A stretch of DNA of 64,000 bases from Luteolibacter yonseiensis (GTDB taxonomy: Bacteria > Verrucomicrobiota > Verrucomicrobiia > Verrucomicrobiales > Akkermansiaceae), in assembly GCF_016595465.1 (NCBI RefSeq), contig NZ_JAENIK010000002.1, positions 124,001-188,000 of the forward strand. Reading direction: 5' to 3'. The first letter of the stretch is position 1. The number at the start of each line of letters is the position of its first letter. This document shows positions 29,474 through 40,600 of the stretch, piece after piece. The notes beneath the pieces are model-generated. The model saw only the letters and a program-made list of their open reading frames with translations, made no database searches and was not told the DNA's origin. A program made the position numbers and the translations under genes.

Positions 29474-30337
29474 ATGATCATGCCCTCCGTCCGGAAACTA
29501 TTCACCACGCGGGTGCTGTGTGCCGCGCTGCTGGCGATGTCCGCCTCACTGGCCCATGCGTTCCCTCCCGCGCCCCATTATACGATCTATGGGATGGTCC
29601 GGGACCAGGTGGGCCAGACGGTGACCGCTGAAGGCGCCACGATCATTCTCCTGAAAGACGGTGCCGAGATCGGAAGGACCCTGATTTCCACCGGGCGCAT
29701 CGATCAGAACTACGAGTTGAACATCCGGATCGACCAGGCGCGGAACGGCACCGCGTTTTATTCGGAGAAAGCCGTGGCCCCCCAAGGGGTGTACAGCCTG
29801 GTGGTGGAAATGAACGGCTCGTTGTTCTATCCCATCGAAGTCAGTGGCACCCTCCGTGTGGGCAAGGGCGGCGAGCGGGTGAAACTGGACCTGAATCTCG
29901 GTGAGGACTCCGACCGCGACGGCCTTCCGGATGTATGGGAACAATGGCAGCTTTACCAAGCCGGGCATTTTCCCGGTGACGACGGGCAATGGGATCTCGG
30001 TCTGATCTCCCGAAACGGGGACTTCGACAAGGACGGGCAGAGCAACTATCTTGAATATCTGGCCGGGACCTTCGCAGGAGATGCGACGGAGACCTTCGCC
30101 CTGAGCATCAAGGAAAAGACCTCCGACCGCGTGCGTCTCGAGTTCTTCGGCATCACAGGCAAGGTTTACACCTTGGAAAGCACCTCCGATCTGAAGAACT
30201 GGAGCAGGGTGCCGTTCACTGTCGGTGCCGCCACGGAGGCCGATATCGCCCACCGGGCGACCGGCGTGGGTATCGTTTCCGCCTTCACCGCGCTGCGGAA
30301 CAACAAAGAGGAATTCTACCGCCTGACAGTCCGATGA
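29474..30337 (+). CDS. Secreted protein with TSP3/dockerin-like calcium motifs
   Basis: 287 residues from ATG 29474 (frame open to 29342, but the signal peptide begins here; ATG 29480 also possible). The signal peptide ends near SLAHA. An Ig/transthyretin-like beta domain (YTIYGMVRDQVGQTVTAEGA) follows, then two calcium-loop motifs (EDSDRDGLPDVWEQW; DFDKDGQSNYLEYLAG) and a C-terminal domain with VYTLESTSDLKNWSRV, a motif common in exported Verrucomicrobia proteins. First gene of the eight-gene secreted cluster; its stop overlaps the next start (ATGA). Confidence 0.8.
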   Translation: MIMPSVRKLFTTRVLCAALLAMSASLAHAFPPAPHYTIYGMVRDQVGQTVTAEGATIILLKDGAEIGRTLISTGRIDQNYELNIRIDQARNGTAFYSEKAVAPQGVYSLVVEMNGSLFYPIEVSGTLRVGKGGERVKLDLNLGEDSDRDGLPDVWEQWQLYQAGHFPGDDGQWDLGLISRNGDFDKDGQSNYLEYLAGTFAGDATETFALSIKEKTSDRVRLEFFGITGKVYTLESTSDLKNWSRVPFTVGAATEADIAHRATGVGIVSAFTALRNNKEEFYRLTVR

Positions 30338-32007
30338 AATTGATCCGCCTGCTTACCGTCTTCCTGCCCTTGCTGTGCCTCGGCACCGCGCACGCCCAAT
30401 GGCAGACCACCACCTACACCTTGAAAGGCGGATGGAGTTCGATCTACCTGAGCGGCGATGCGAGATATGACACGCTCGACAACATTTTCCCGGCGGCGGT
30501 CACCGAGGTGTGGCGCTGGAATCCGAATCCGACCCAGGTCCAGTTCACGGAATCCTCGCTGATTCCATCCGAGGGCACTTCCGAGTGGACCGTGTGGAGG
30601 AGGGGATTTCCCGCGGACAGCAAGCTGACCCAACTGGGCGGCCAGACCGCCTACCTGGTGAAATCAGACGGCTCCGCTTCCACCACCCATACCGTGGCGA
30701 TCAAGCAGTCGCCCTTCCTGCCCAGCGCCGCCTGGGTGCGCAATGGCGCGAACCTGATGGGCTTTCCCACCTATGGCACCGGTGCGAACTCTCCCTCCAT
30801 CGCGAGCTATTTCTCGACCTTCCCCGCGGCGGTCGCGGCGAATGCGAAGATTTACAAATATGTCGGCGGAGAGCTTGGACCGGCCAACCCGATCCAGATT
30901 TTTTCCAATACTTCCGAAAAACTCGACCGCAAGCAGGCCTACTGGTTCTCGGCGAAAGTGGTGGAGAATTTCTACGCTCCGCTCGAACTCAGCCTGTCGA
31001 GTTCCTCCGGTCTCGACTTCGGCCGCTCGGGATCGTCCGTGACCCTCCGCATCAGGAACCGCAGCACCGAGGTGGTCAACGTGACCTTTGCACCGGTCAA
31101 CAGCGAGGCGAGTCCTGGAGACGAGACGGCGATCGCCGGAGCGGTTCCGCTGACCCGGCGGATCTATGATCCGGGAGCGGTGGCCCTGGTCGATGTGCCG
31201 CTGACCGGGGCCATCACCGAGACGATCGCCCCGCAAAGCACGCTCGAGATATTGTTTGGTCTTGATCGCGGATCCATGGATGGCGACCTCGAATCGCTGT
31301 TCGCCTCCTTCCTACGCATCACCGACAGCGGAAACCTGATGGATGTGTATCTGCCAGTCAGGGCGCAGCCGGCCTCGCTGGCCGGCCTTTGGATCGGGGA
31401 TGTCAAGGTGAGTGCCGTCGAAAGCAAGGTTGCCGGAGCGACGGGAAATAGCACGCCGCAGAGCTTTCCGCTAAGGACGCTCATCCACGTGTCCGGAAAC
31501 GGAACCGCCAGGCTGCTCTCCCAGGTATTCCTCGGGCGGCTGGCCGTCGCTCCCAACGACGAGGGGGTCTGCACGCGTGAGGCGCTCCTGAAACAGGATG
31601 AGAAGGCGAAGGCCCGGCGTCTCGTCGCCGCCCACCTGCCGCTCGACAGGGTCATCATCGGCGACGGTGGCGTTGAGATGGGTGGCTCCCTCACTTGCGA
31701 GGTGGGCATTCCCTACAACGATCCGACCAACCCTTTCGTGCACCAGTATCATCCGGACCACGACAACAAGGACGCGCGCCAGCGTCCGGTGGGAGCGGGA
31801 GTGGAAAGCTACGATATCCTCCGGACCTGCACGTTCACGTTCACTCCCACACCGCCGGCCGGGAGCACCTCGTCCACCGGCTGGGGCAGCAGCGTGATCG
31901 GCGGAACCTACACAGAGACCATCACCGGCGTGCACAAGACTCCCGTGGTCGTCTCCGGAACCTTCGAACTCAACCGCGCATCCGAAATCGGAACCCTCAG
32001 CGAATAA
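30334..32007 (+). CDS. Secreted beta-rich protein of unknown function
   Basis: 557 residues with a clear signal peptide (LIRLLTVFLPLLCLGTAHA). The mature part opens with YTLKGGWSSIYLSGDARYD, contains many beta-type segments and an acidic/His-rich stretch PFVHQYHPDHDNKDARQRP near residues 468-486 that could bind metal. No family recognised. It is translationally linked to the gene before it and 39 bp before the S74 fibre-like gene, so it is part of the same operon. Confidence 0.75.
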   Translation: MKLIRLLTVFLPLLCLGTAHAQWQTTTYTLKGGWSSIYLSGDARYDTLDNIFPAAVTEVWRWNPNPTQVQFTESSLIPSEGTSEWTVWRRGFPADSKLTQLGGQTAYLVKSDGSASTTHTVAIKQSPFLPSAAWVRNGANLMGFPTYGTGANSPSIASYFSTFPAAVAANAKIYKYVGGELGPANPIQIFSNTSEKLDRKQAYWFSAKVVENFYAPLELSLSSSSGLDFGRSGSSVTLRIRNRSTEVVNVTFAPVNSEASPGDETAIAGAVPLTRRIYDPGAVALVDVPLTGAITETIAPQSTLEILFGLDRGSMDGDLESLFASFLRITDSGNLMDVYLPVRAQPASLAGLWIGDVKVSAVESKVAGATGNSTPQSFPLRTLIHVSGNGTARLLSQVFLGRLAVAPNDEGVCTREALLKQDEKAKARRLVAAHLPLDRVIIGDGGVEMGGSLTCEVGIPYNDPTNPFVHQYHPDHDNKDARQRPVGAGVESYDILRTCTFTFTPTPPAGSTSSTGWGSSVIGGTYTETITGVHKTPVVVSGTFELNRASEIGTLSE

Positions 32008-32046
32008 TCCTCCAACCCAAGCCTTTTTTCCAAACCGTTCCCAGCC

Positions 32047-34581
32047 ATGAAAACGCGCCTCTTCACCCTTTCGTCCCTGTTGGGGATCACCGCCGGCCAG
32101 ATGCACGCACAGACCGTGCCGCCATACATCAACTACCAAGGCAAGTTGACGGACAGCGCCGGTGTCGGCCTGGGAACCGGCACCCCGGTCAACCGCAAGG
32201 TCATCTTCCGGATTTTCGACGCGCCCACCGGCGGCAACCGTCTCTGGTCGGAGCAGCACACCGTGACCCTCTCCGGTGGCGAGTTCAGCGTCCTGCTGGG
32301 CAACGGCATCGATGCGGTTTACAACAGTGCCACCGAGAATCCCTCGAAGACCAACACGCCGCTCGATACGGTTTTCACCACCGCCGGTGTGGGACGTTAT
32401 GTAGAGATCGTCGTGGATAACGGAGATACTATTCTCAACACCTCCGACGCGGCGATCGCGCCGCGCCAGCAGATCACCACCACCGCCTACAGCTTCCGCG
32501 CCCGTGCCGCGGACATGATCGCCTCCGGCACCGACCTGCAGCTCAACAACAACTCGAACTACGGTCTCGGTTACTATGGCGCGACCCGCCCGTTCAACAC
32601 CATCGCGGTGGATGGCCCGGTGCTTTTCGGCCTATCGGGCGGAGCACTCGGCTCGGTCAACGGAGCAACGAGGAACATCGCGCTGCGTTGGAACGCCACC
32701 GGTGCGGTGGGGATCGGCGGCGAACTCAACGGTGCCGCCGCGACCACCAGGCTGGTTCTCCAGGGAGATGATTCCAACACTGTGCCGGCGCAGCTCAACA
32801 TCCGCGGCAATTCGGATACGAACAAACGCCTCCTGATCGGCTACAACACCTCCAGCAACTACAGTTCCCTGCAATCCTACGCGGGGGCCTCCTCGGCCAG
32901 CAATCTTGTGCTCAATTCCGGAGGCGGAAATGTCGGAATCGGTACCATTAGTCCGGGAAGCAGGCTGACCGTGGTCGGCAACACTGAGATCCAGGGAGGC
33001 ATCTCGGCAACCGGCGCGAACGGAGCAGGCTACACCTTCAACGGTGGCGGCGATGGTGATGGCGGTCTGTTTTCCCCGGAAGATGGAACCATCACGATTC
33101 GCACGAATTCGACAGAGAAAGTCCGGGTCACTTGGGACGGCAATATGGGTGTCGGCACCTCCAATCCCACCTCCCGTCTCCAGGTCAACGGTGGAATCAC
33201 GGCCACCTACGGCTCCGTCAACCATGTCCAGGGCATCCACCTTGAATGGAACAAGAACGGAGCGGGAGAGTCGTGGATACTCAATCAAAAGGGGCTTGGC
33301 ACCGGTGGCATTGCCTTCGGCGAGGTCAGCAGCGCAAACGCGGTGACCGAGAGAATGAGGATCGCCGCCAATGGAAACGTGGGCATCGGCTCCAACAACC
33401 CGGGTTCCAGGCTCACCATCCAGGCCGACAATCCGAGAATGGTGATTCAAGCGGAAGCCAATACGAACAAACAGCTCGGGATCGGATTCAACCCGACCGA
33501 CAACTATGGATATATCGAGGCTGTGGAGCAGAATGTCGCGTGGAGGAACCTTGTCTTGTGCGGGTCGGGAGGCAACGTGGGAATCGGGACCACCAATCCG
33601 AACCATCGGCTTACGGTGTCGGGAAATGTTTCGGCGACGGGCTACACTTTCTCCGCGAACGACGTTGACGGCGGCATTTATTCGCCTGCCGACGGGACGA
33701 TGACCTTTTGGACGGACAACGTCGAGAAGATGCGGATCATGCCAAATGGCAACGTGGGCATCGGAACGACAAATCCGCTTGCCGGGCTGGAGATCAACAG
33801 GAAGCCGTATGTCACGATCACCCGCCTGGGCCGCATCGCGAACGGTGGCTACAACGATGACGATCAAACGTCAGCTTGGGAAACTTCCATCAGGGCTTCC
33901 GGGGCCATCGCTGGTGAGTATTTCGTGGTCCAATCGGACGAACGGATTAAAAAGATCCAAGGTGTTTCAAACGGAGCCGAGGATCTCCGCACGCTCCAGG
34001 GCATCCATATCACGAACTACACGATGAGGGAACTGCCGGAAGGTCGTGCGAACCCCGTGCAAAAAAAGGTGGTCGCGCAGCAGGTGGAGGCAGTCTATCC
34101 GCCAGCGGTCAAGAAAGGCATGGGAACGATCCCCGACATCCTGGAAATGGCGAAATGCGAGGATGGCTGGATCGACATGAAGACGGACCTGAAAAAAGGA
34201 GAGAAGGTCAGGCTCGTCACCGCCGAGAAGGATGCCGTGCATGAAGTCCTCGAGGTTTCGGCGGGAGGTCGGAAATTCCGTGCCGACGTCGACTCGAAAA
34301 ACGGCGAAGTTCTCGTTTACGGCCGTGAGGTGAAGGATTTCCGCACCGTGGACTACGATGCGCTCTCGATGCTCAACATCTCGGCGACGCAGCAGATCAA
34401 GAAGGAAAAGGACAAGGAGATCCAGGACTTGAAGGCGGAGAACGATGGCTTGCGCGCGCGTCTCGCCGCGCTCGAAACGAAAGACCAGGAGCGGGATGCG
34501 CGCCTCTCGGCCATCGAGAGCTCCCTCGGCTCGGGTGAAGGCAAGCTCCGCACCGTCTCGCACGAGACCGGTGCCGAGTGA
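32047..34581 (+). CDS. Secreted fibre-like protein with S74 intramolecular chaperone
   Basis: 844 residues with a signal peptide ending near QMHAQ. The N-terminal domain opens with PPYINYQGKLTDSAG and has FSVLLGNG. The middle has five copies of the NVGIGTTNP...RLTV motif found in phage-tail-fibre-like trimers. The C-terminus is a peptidase S74/endosialidase chaperone domain with the cleavage motif SDERIK (Ser630 is the expected nucleophile, cleaving before Ser), IHITNYTMRELP, KKVVAQQVEAVYP and a terminal coiled coil. Family knowledge predicts a trimeric beta-fibre that releases its chaperone. Exported fibres of this type are unusual outside phages. No Shine-Dalgarno sequence precedes the start. 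Confidence 0.85.
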   Translation: MKTRLFTLSSLLGITAGQMHAQTVPPYINYQGKLTDSAGVGLGTGTPVNRKVIFRIFDAPTGGNRLWSEQHTVTLSGGEFSVLLGNGIDAVYNSATENPSKTNTPLDTVFTTAGVGRYVEIVVDNGDTILNTSDAAIAPRQQITTTAYSFRARAADMIASGTDLQLNNNSNYGLGYYGATRPFNTIAVDGPVLFGLSGGALGSVNGATRNIALRWNATGAVGIGGELNGAAATTRLVLQGDDSNTVPAQLNIRGNSDTNKRLLIGYNTSSNYSSLQSYAGASSASNLVLNSGGGNVGIGTISPGSRLTVVGNTEIQGGISATGANGAGYTFNGGGDGDGGLFSPEDGTITIRTNSTEKVRVTWDGNMGVGTSNPTSRLQVNGGITATYGSVNHVQGIHLEWNKNGAGESWILNQKGLGTGGIAFGEVSSANAVTERMRIAANGNVGIGSNNPGSRLTIQADNPRMVIQAEANTNKQLGIGFNPTDNYGYIEAVEQNVAWRNLVLCGSGGNVGIGTTNPNHRLTVSGNVSATGYTFSANDVDGGIYSPADGTMTFWTDNVEKMRIMPNGNVGIGTTNPLAGLEINRKPYVTITRLGRIANGGYNDDDQTSAWETSIRASGAIAGEYFVVQSDERIKKIQGVSNGAEDLRTLQGIHITNYTMRELPEGRANPVQKKVVAQQVEAVYPPAVKKGMGTIPDILEMAKCEDGWIDMKTDLKKGEKVRLVTAEKDAVHEVLEVSAGGRKFRADVDSKNGEVLVYGREVKDFRTVDYDALSMLNISATQQIKKEKDKEIQDLKAENDGLRARLAALETKDQERDARLSAIESSLGSGEGKLRTVSHETGAE

Positions 34582-34632
34582 ATCCGTGGCTGATCCTGTC
34601 TTCCTGTTTCATTCCTCCACTCAACTCACGCA

Positions 34633-37600
34633 ATGAACCGAACCTGCAGTGTTCTATCCTTCCTCGGCTCGCTGATGCTCGCAGCGGCTGCCATGGGGCA
34701 GTACGAGCTGAAATCGGGTAATTTCAACAGCATGTTCGTGCCGCAGACCGCAAGCGGTACGGCGGCGACGCCCTCCGGTCCGCCCAATGTCACGAATCCT
34801 CCTCCCACCTCCTCGCAGTTCTCCTCCATGGGGCAGGTGGCGGGTGGAGGCGGACCTCTTTCCGACTCATCGACCCTGACATCACGTTATCCGTCGAACA
34901 CGGCGAAGAATCTGGTGCTGCGTCAGGTGACGATCGGCGGCGTGTTCGCCTCGGGGGTCCCGCGGTTCTCCCTCGGCGACGTGATCACCCCTCCGCTCGC
35001 CCAGGCCGACGGCATCACCACCGCCGGTTCCTCCTATTGGCGCGTGCAGCCGGTCCAGCCCGGAGAAATTTTCCAAATCGGTGGTGTGGCGACCACCGTG
35101 TTTCCCGTTTCCAATGTGACGGTTGCGAACGCGTCCATCAACACCACCAGCGTGACCGTCAGCGGCACGCTGCCGGCCAGCCTGGTCGTCGGTGCCACCA
35201 TTCTCGGCCAGCCGATCACTTCGATCGAAGGCAACAACGTCACTTTGGCGGGCAATTCCAACGCAACGATCAACAGCGCGACATCGGTCCAGATCATGCC
35301 CGCGAACACGTACTATTACAGTCCGCACGCGGAAAAGGTCTTCGCCTCACAAGCGGGCAGGGTGACCATCACCTGGGTGACGAGAGTGCCCGATGCGAAC
35401 AACAATTACCTCATCCGGACCGAGGATTTCGCAGTTTCCTCCAACACCACGCTGCCGGTGCGCAGGATTTATTGGACCGAAGGCGGCTTCGACGGGCCCA
35501 AGGTGCAGATCACGGACAGCCGCATCACCACGGTGAATCCCGCGTATTACGGCACGGTGCCGAAGGCGGTTGCGAAGGAGATCCAGATTCCCGGCAACAA
35601 TCCGCTCACGCCGAATCTGACCACGCTCTCGTTCGACAAGTTCAGCGGGATCGGCCAGCTCCATGCCTACAACGTCGAAGGCCGGATCTTCATCGAATAT
35701 CTCGGCAATGTCCGCCTCGGTGGCAATATCCACGAGTTCATCGGTTCCGATGTGGTGGAGATCGTCCGCGTGCCGGAGGTCCATTACAACACGGTGCACC
35801 TCGGCAAGGAGATCGGGCCCCACGAACCATCCGTCTCGATCGCTCCGCCTCCGGGCGCCGGCACGGCGGCGGAGGCCTCCGCCATGGTGACGAACGGCAA
35901 GGTCACCGGCCTCAACCTGATCAACGGTGGCAGCGGCTATGGAAGCACCGCCCCGATCGTGACATTCGCCACGCCGGACAAGGGCATGGCGGCCACCGCC
36001 ACGGCGACGGTGGTGAATGGAACGGTCACCGGGCTCACCCTGGTCAACAGCGGTAGCGGCTACCCGGCCCTGACGCCCGCTCCGGTCCTGAGCAGCCTGC
36101 AGAATGGATCGAGCTACTATGGGACGACCGTCCGGCCCGATTCTACGGTCGGTTATTTCGCCGAACGTACGACGAGTGGCGAGAACACCCCGGACGATGG
36201 CACGCCGGCCTCCCTGGACGCTTACAACCGGGTGGTTTTCTACTGGCTTGAGGCGGGTGCCTACGGGATCCAGTGGCCGAAATTTCAGGACCGCTACTGG
36301 CTCCGTTGGTCGCCGAATCTCCGGGACTATGCCCATTACACCGTTGATTCCTCCCTCGGTAACGCCAGCACCGGGGTGCCGTTCTCCGACGGCTCGCTGC
36401 CATCCATCATCTATCAGGATGATCCGGCCCAGAGCGAGGCGTCGATCGATCTCTCGACACAGCGGTTGTTCGTCAATTTCGCCGCCGATTCCGACCAACG
36501 GAACCGCTCGTTGCTGAAATTCATCGGCAGTTCGAATGTCTGGTATGTGAATCTCTACAGCCAGGGAGAAGCCCGCTCGTTGGATCTTGATTCCACAATG
36601 ATCGCTGAAAATGGCGCCATCACGGTGACGGTCGGCAGCACGGCGGGATTGGAAGTGGGAATGGTCGTCACCGGTGCCGGGATTCCGGGCCACGGGGTGA
36701 TCACGCGCATCATTGACGGGACCCGCTACGTCATGGTTCCCGTGGGAGCGGGCGTGCCCGTGGTGGAAGGACAAATCAGCAATCCGAGTTTCGAGGCGAA
36801 TGCGGCACCCGCAGGCCCGGGGTATGTCAGTGCCGCCAACAGCATCACCGGATGGACGAAAGCCGGCAGGGTTGGCCTGAACACCGCTGCCGGTCCGTTC
36901 GCCGACAACGGAACGATCCCCCAGGGATCGAATGTCGCCTTCATCCAGCGTGAAACCGGTACCGACAACCTGTCCACCACCATCACAGGACTGATCGCGG
37001 GGCGGAGCTATCAGGTTTCGTTCGGTGTCAATGCCCGCAGCGGCAACACGCCCACCATGAGGGTGAAGGCTGACGGAAAGACCTTGTTGTCGGAGGTGGT
37101 CTCCTCGGGCGGCTACCAGGTGAAAAAGGTTGTTTTCACCGCGACAGGAGCCACCGCCGTTTTGTTGATCGAGAATGCGACTGTCTCCGGCGACCATTCG
37201 CTGTTGTTGGATAATTTCACCCTCCGGAACTTCGCCACCCTGGTTCACACCGTTGAAAGCGACGTCGGTTCGCCGATCAAAACCGTTGCGACCGTGGGCG
37301 ACCGCCTGGTTGCTCCCGACGGGCATGAGAACGCGGGCTACATCTCTTACGGGACAGGCTATTTCCCTCAAGGCTATGTCAATCCCTTCGTCGCCGGCAT
37401 CCAAGCGGCCAACAAAGGGGCGATCATCCCGGTGAACGTCATTCCTGCCGACCACCAGCAGCTTACCGTCCGCTGGTTCAAGAAGATCGCGCGTCCCTCG
37501 ACGGAATTTCCGGATCTCTACGTGCCCGGCAAAATCGGCAGATACACCGTCAGCTATCCCGCCACCACCTCTCCCGAGATCGTGATCGCGCAGGGCGTCG

Positions 37601-40600
37601 GCACCGACGATCTTTCCGCCGCGCAGGATGCGGGATACGTCTATTACCAGAACGATCCCTCGAAGCCCGGTTACAATCCGAACGAGGAACACGCCTTTTC
37701 GATATCACCGCGTGCGTATGCCCTGCGGGACGACCTCAATATCACCAGCGGGGAGAATTACACCTCCGAGCCCTTCCTGCTTCTCGCTTACCAGAATCCC
37801 GTCGACGCCCGTCCGGCGATGAAGGCCTACAAGGTGAGGCGGTCGAACGCCACTTATGACTTCGACTACACCGCCACCGCGGGGACCTTGCTGGTGAAAC
37901 CTTATCCGCTGCCGCTGATGCCGGCGCCGATGGTGGGTACCGGCGCGAACCGGACCAGCAAGGATCTTGAAATCATCGGTGCGGATGCTCCGGCGAACGG
38001 AACCGTTTCAACCCTGCCCGCCTACAAGGGATTCACGTTCAAGGATCGCAAGGGATTCACATGGATCCATCGCGGGCCCCATACCGCGGAAGCGTCTCCG
38101 ACGTTGAGGATGAAGCTGTATTACCCCAGCCGCGAAGGATTTTTCATCCCTTATTCCGGTGAACCCGAGGTAGGGACCCTGATGCCGTTCCTGCGCAGGC
38201 CGGAACGGAGCGGACAGGAGTTCAGTTTGAAAGAAATCGATTCCAATGCCGACGGATCTCCCGGTGGGATCGACGAACCTCTGACGATCACCTATCGTCC
38301 CGCATGGCCGGCGGATGCTCCGGAACTCCGGGTGGCGGAAACCCTGACCTTGCCGAAGTTCGGCCTGCCGCAGGTGCGCGGGCAGGCGAGCACGGAGATC
38401 TTCTATCAGCAGTCCATCGCGAACGCGGCCACCGCGTCCGCGATGTCGAAGCACAGCGTCGTGCTTCATGACCCGACGCGCGAGAAGGTCGCCACCCTTG
38501 CCTCCAGTGGCGTGACGCTTGCCGCGGTGCCGTCCCTGCTCAAGACCACCAGCTATCAGGGGAGGACTTATTTCCAAGGACTGCCCGCCCATCTGCAGCA
38601 GCGCTTTTACTACGATCCCAACCGAGGGACCAAAGGCACCCTGGTTCTGGCCGGAGCGTTCCATGACGAGCCCGCGGGCGAGGATTATCTGGATCTGAAC
38701 ACCCTCGCCGCCAAGGAGGTGGAGATCATCAAGGCCCTGCTGCCAACGGGCACCACCGGCAAGTCCGATTGGGACTCCGCCATTGACGCCCTGAAGACCC
38801 AGGTGGACATCCACGTGCCGGACCCGTCCCGCGCGGGCAGTTATGTGGTCGGAAACTCCATCACTTACCGGACCCAGGAAATTCCCTACACCGAGAATCC
38901 GAACATTCCGGTCGACAGCTACGCCCTGACCGCGTCGGGCAAGGGTTCCGGCTATGTCACGATGGTCTTCGGCAATGGCGGCAACCCCGACCAGCAGCCG
39001 CAGGAGGATCCGGTCCAGGTGAAGGTCATCAAGGTCGCCAAGCAGCTTTATGTGGGGGACCTGAAGGTCATCCAGTCCGGCAATCCGCTCGACGAGCAGG
39101 TCACCCTGCGCCAGAGCGGCGACTTCGCCTCACGCCCCGAGGACTACGAGTTCGAGTGGCGCTGGACGACAGGAGCGGCGAGCGCGCCGGCCGTCTACTC
39201 GACCGTCATGACCAAGCGTGTGGGTGATGCGTCGAACGCCTCCAACAAGTGGCTGGTGGTGCGCGATCCCGGTGCCTTGAGACCGACCGCCGACCAATAC
39301 ACCGCTGCCGGAAGCTCCCTGCCATTCCCGCGCGGCGAGAATGTCCATCCTGTTTCCTACGTTCTCGATGCCCAGAACCGTCCGACGTCCGAGGTGATCG
39401 CATCGTCCAGTTACACCGATGCCGAGGCGGCCGCGGGCTATCCGGCTCTCGTGGTGAAATCCAGCGTGGGAGTGGATTTCAGCAGCGGCGTCCCCGGTGA
39501 CATCGTGTTCAGCGCGGCTCTGGGCAGCTACGACGGTCTGGTCCTGTATGTGAACCAGCGTCCGGTGCTCGCGCACAACGCTGCGACAACCGGCCTTGCT
39601 CTCACCAACGCGAGCGCGGGTCTCACCCAGAACGGACTCTCCAAACAGTTCAGCATCGCGCCGAGCTATTTCACGGCGGGACCCAACGCGATCGAGGTGG
39701 CGGTTTACACCACCGCCGATCCGAACACGGTCACGTCGCTGGACTTCATGCTCGAGGCTTCTCAGGAAACCGACGCGGTCGTGACCGGAGACGTGTGGCA
39801 GACGCCGCTCGATCCCACCGGAATCAACACCAACATCGCGATGGTCGGCAGTTCGAGCGAGCTGCCGTTCGGCGGGCCGCAGTTCGTTCTCAACGACCGG
39901 TGGTTCACCATGCGCTACCGTCCGAAGGTTTCCAGTGGCAACGTCCTCACCGATGGCTTGAGCCAGAGCCAGGTGAAATGGTCGCGCTGGATGCCTCCGC
40001 AGTTCGTGGAAGGATGGATCAAGCGCGTGCTCGCCGCGATCAATCCGTTCGAACAGCGCGTCAAGGACCTGTATAACAACGCGACCAACACCGATGTGAG
40101 CGTGCTCACCCAGGCCGGCACGCGTTGGGAAGGGGATGTGGCGCTCACGATGTCGAACATCAATGACGTCGGACTCATCGCGATCTACGAAACGGTGCTC
40201 AATCGTGGAAAGGACATGAGCATCAACGCGAATACCAACGATCCCGACACCAACAACGCGCTGACGCTCGCCGCGGGTTATTTGAACGATCTCTACACCA
40301 TTCTCGGCAACGAGGCCTATGCGGATGCCGCGAACCCGACCATTTCCCTGGACGACCAAACCTCGGTGAACGAGGTGAACACCAGCCGCTTCTCGTTCGA
40401 GGGGCAGGTGGCGAGTTCCCTGGAAGAGGAGCTCGCGATGCTTCGCGGGCGGGATGATTTCCTCAGTCCGGGTGTGAGCACCGCACCCGCCTACAACCGC
40501 CTTTATTGGAACTATACCCGCGGCATCAACAGCGGCGAGGTGATCTATGCGGTGAATTACAACGTGAAGGAGAAGGTCGGCGGCAGCACGGCGGATGGCG

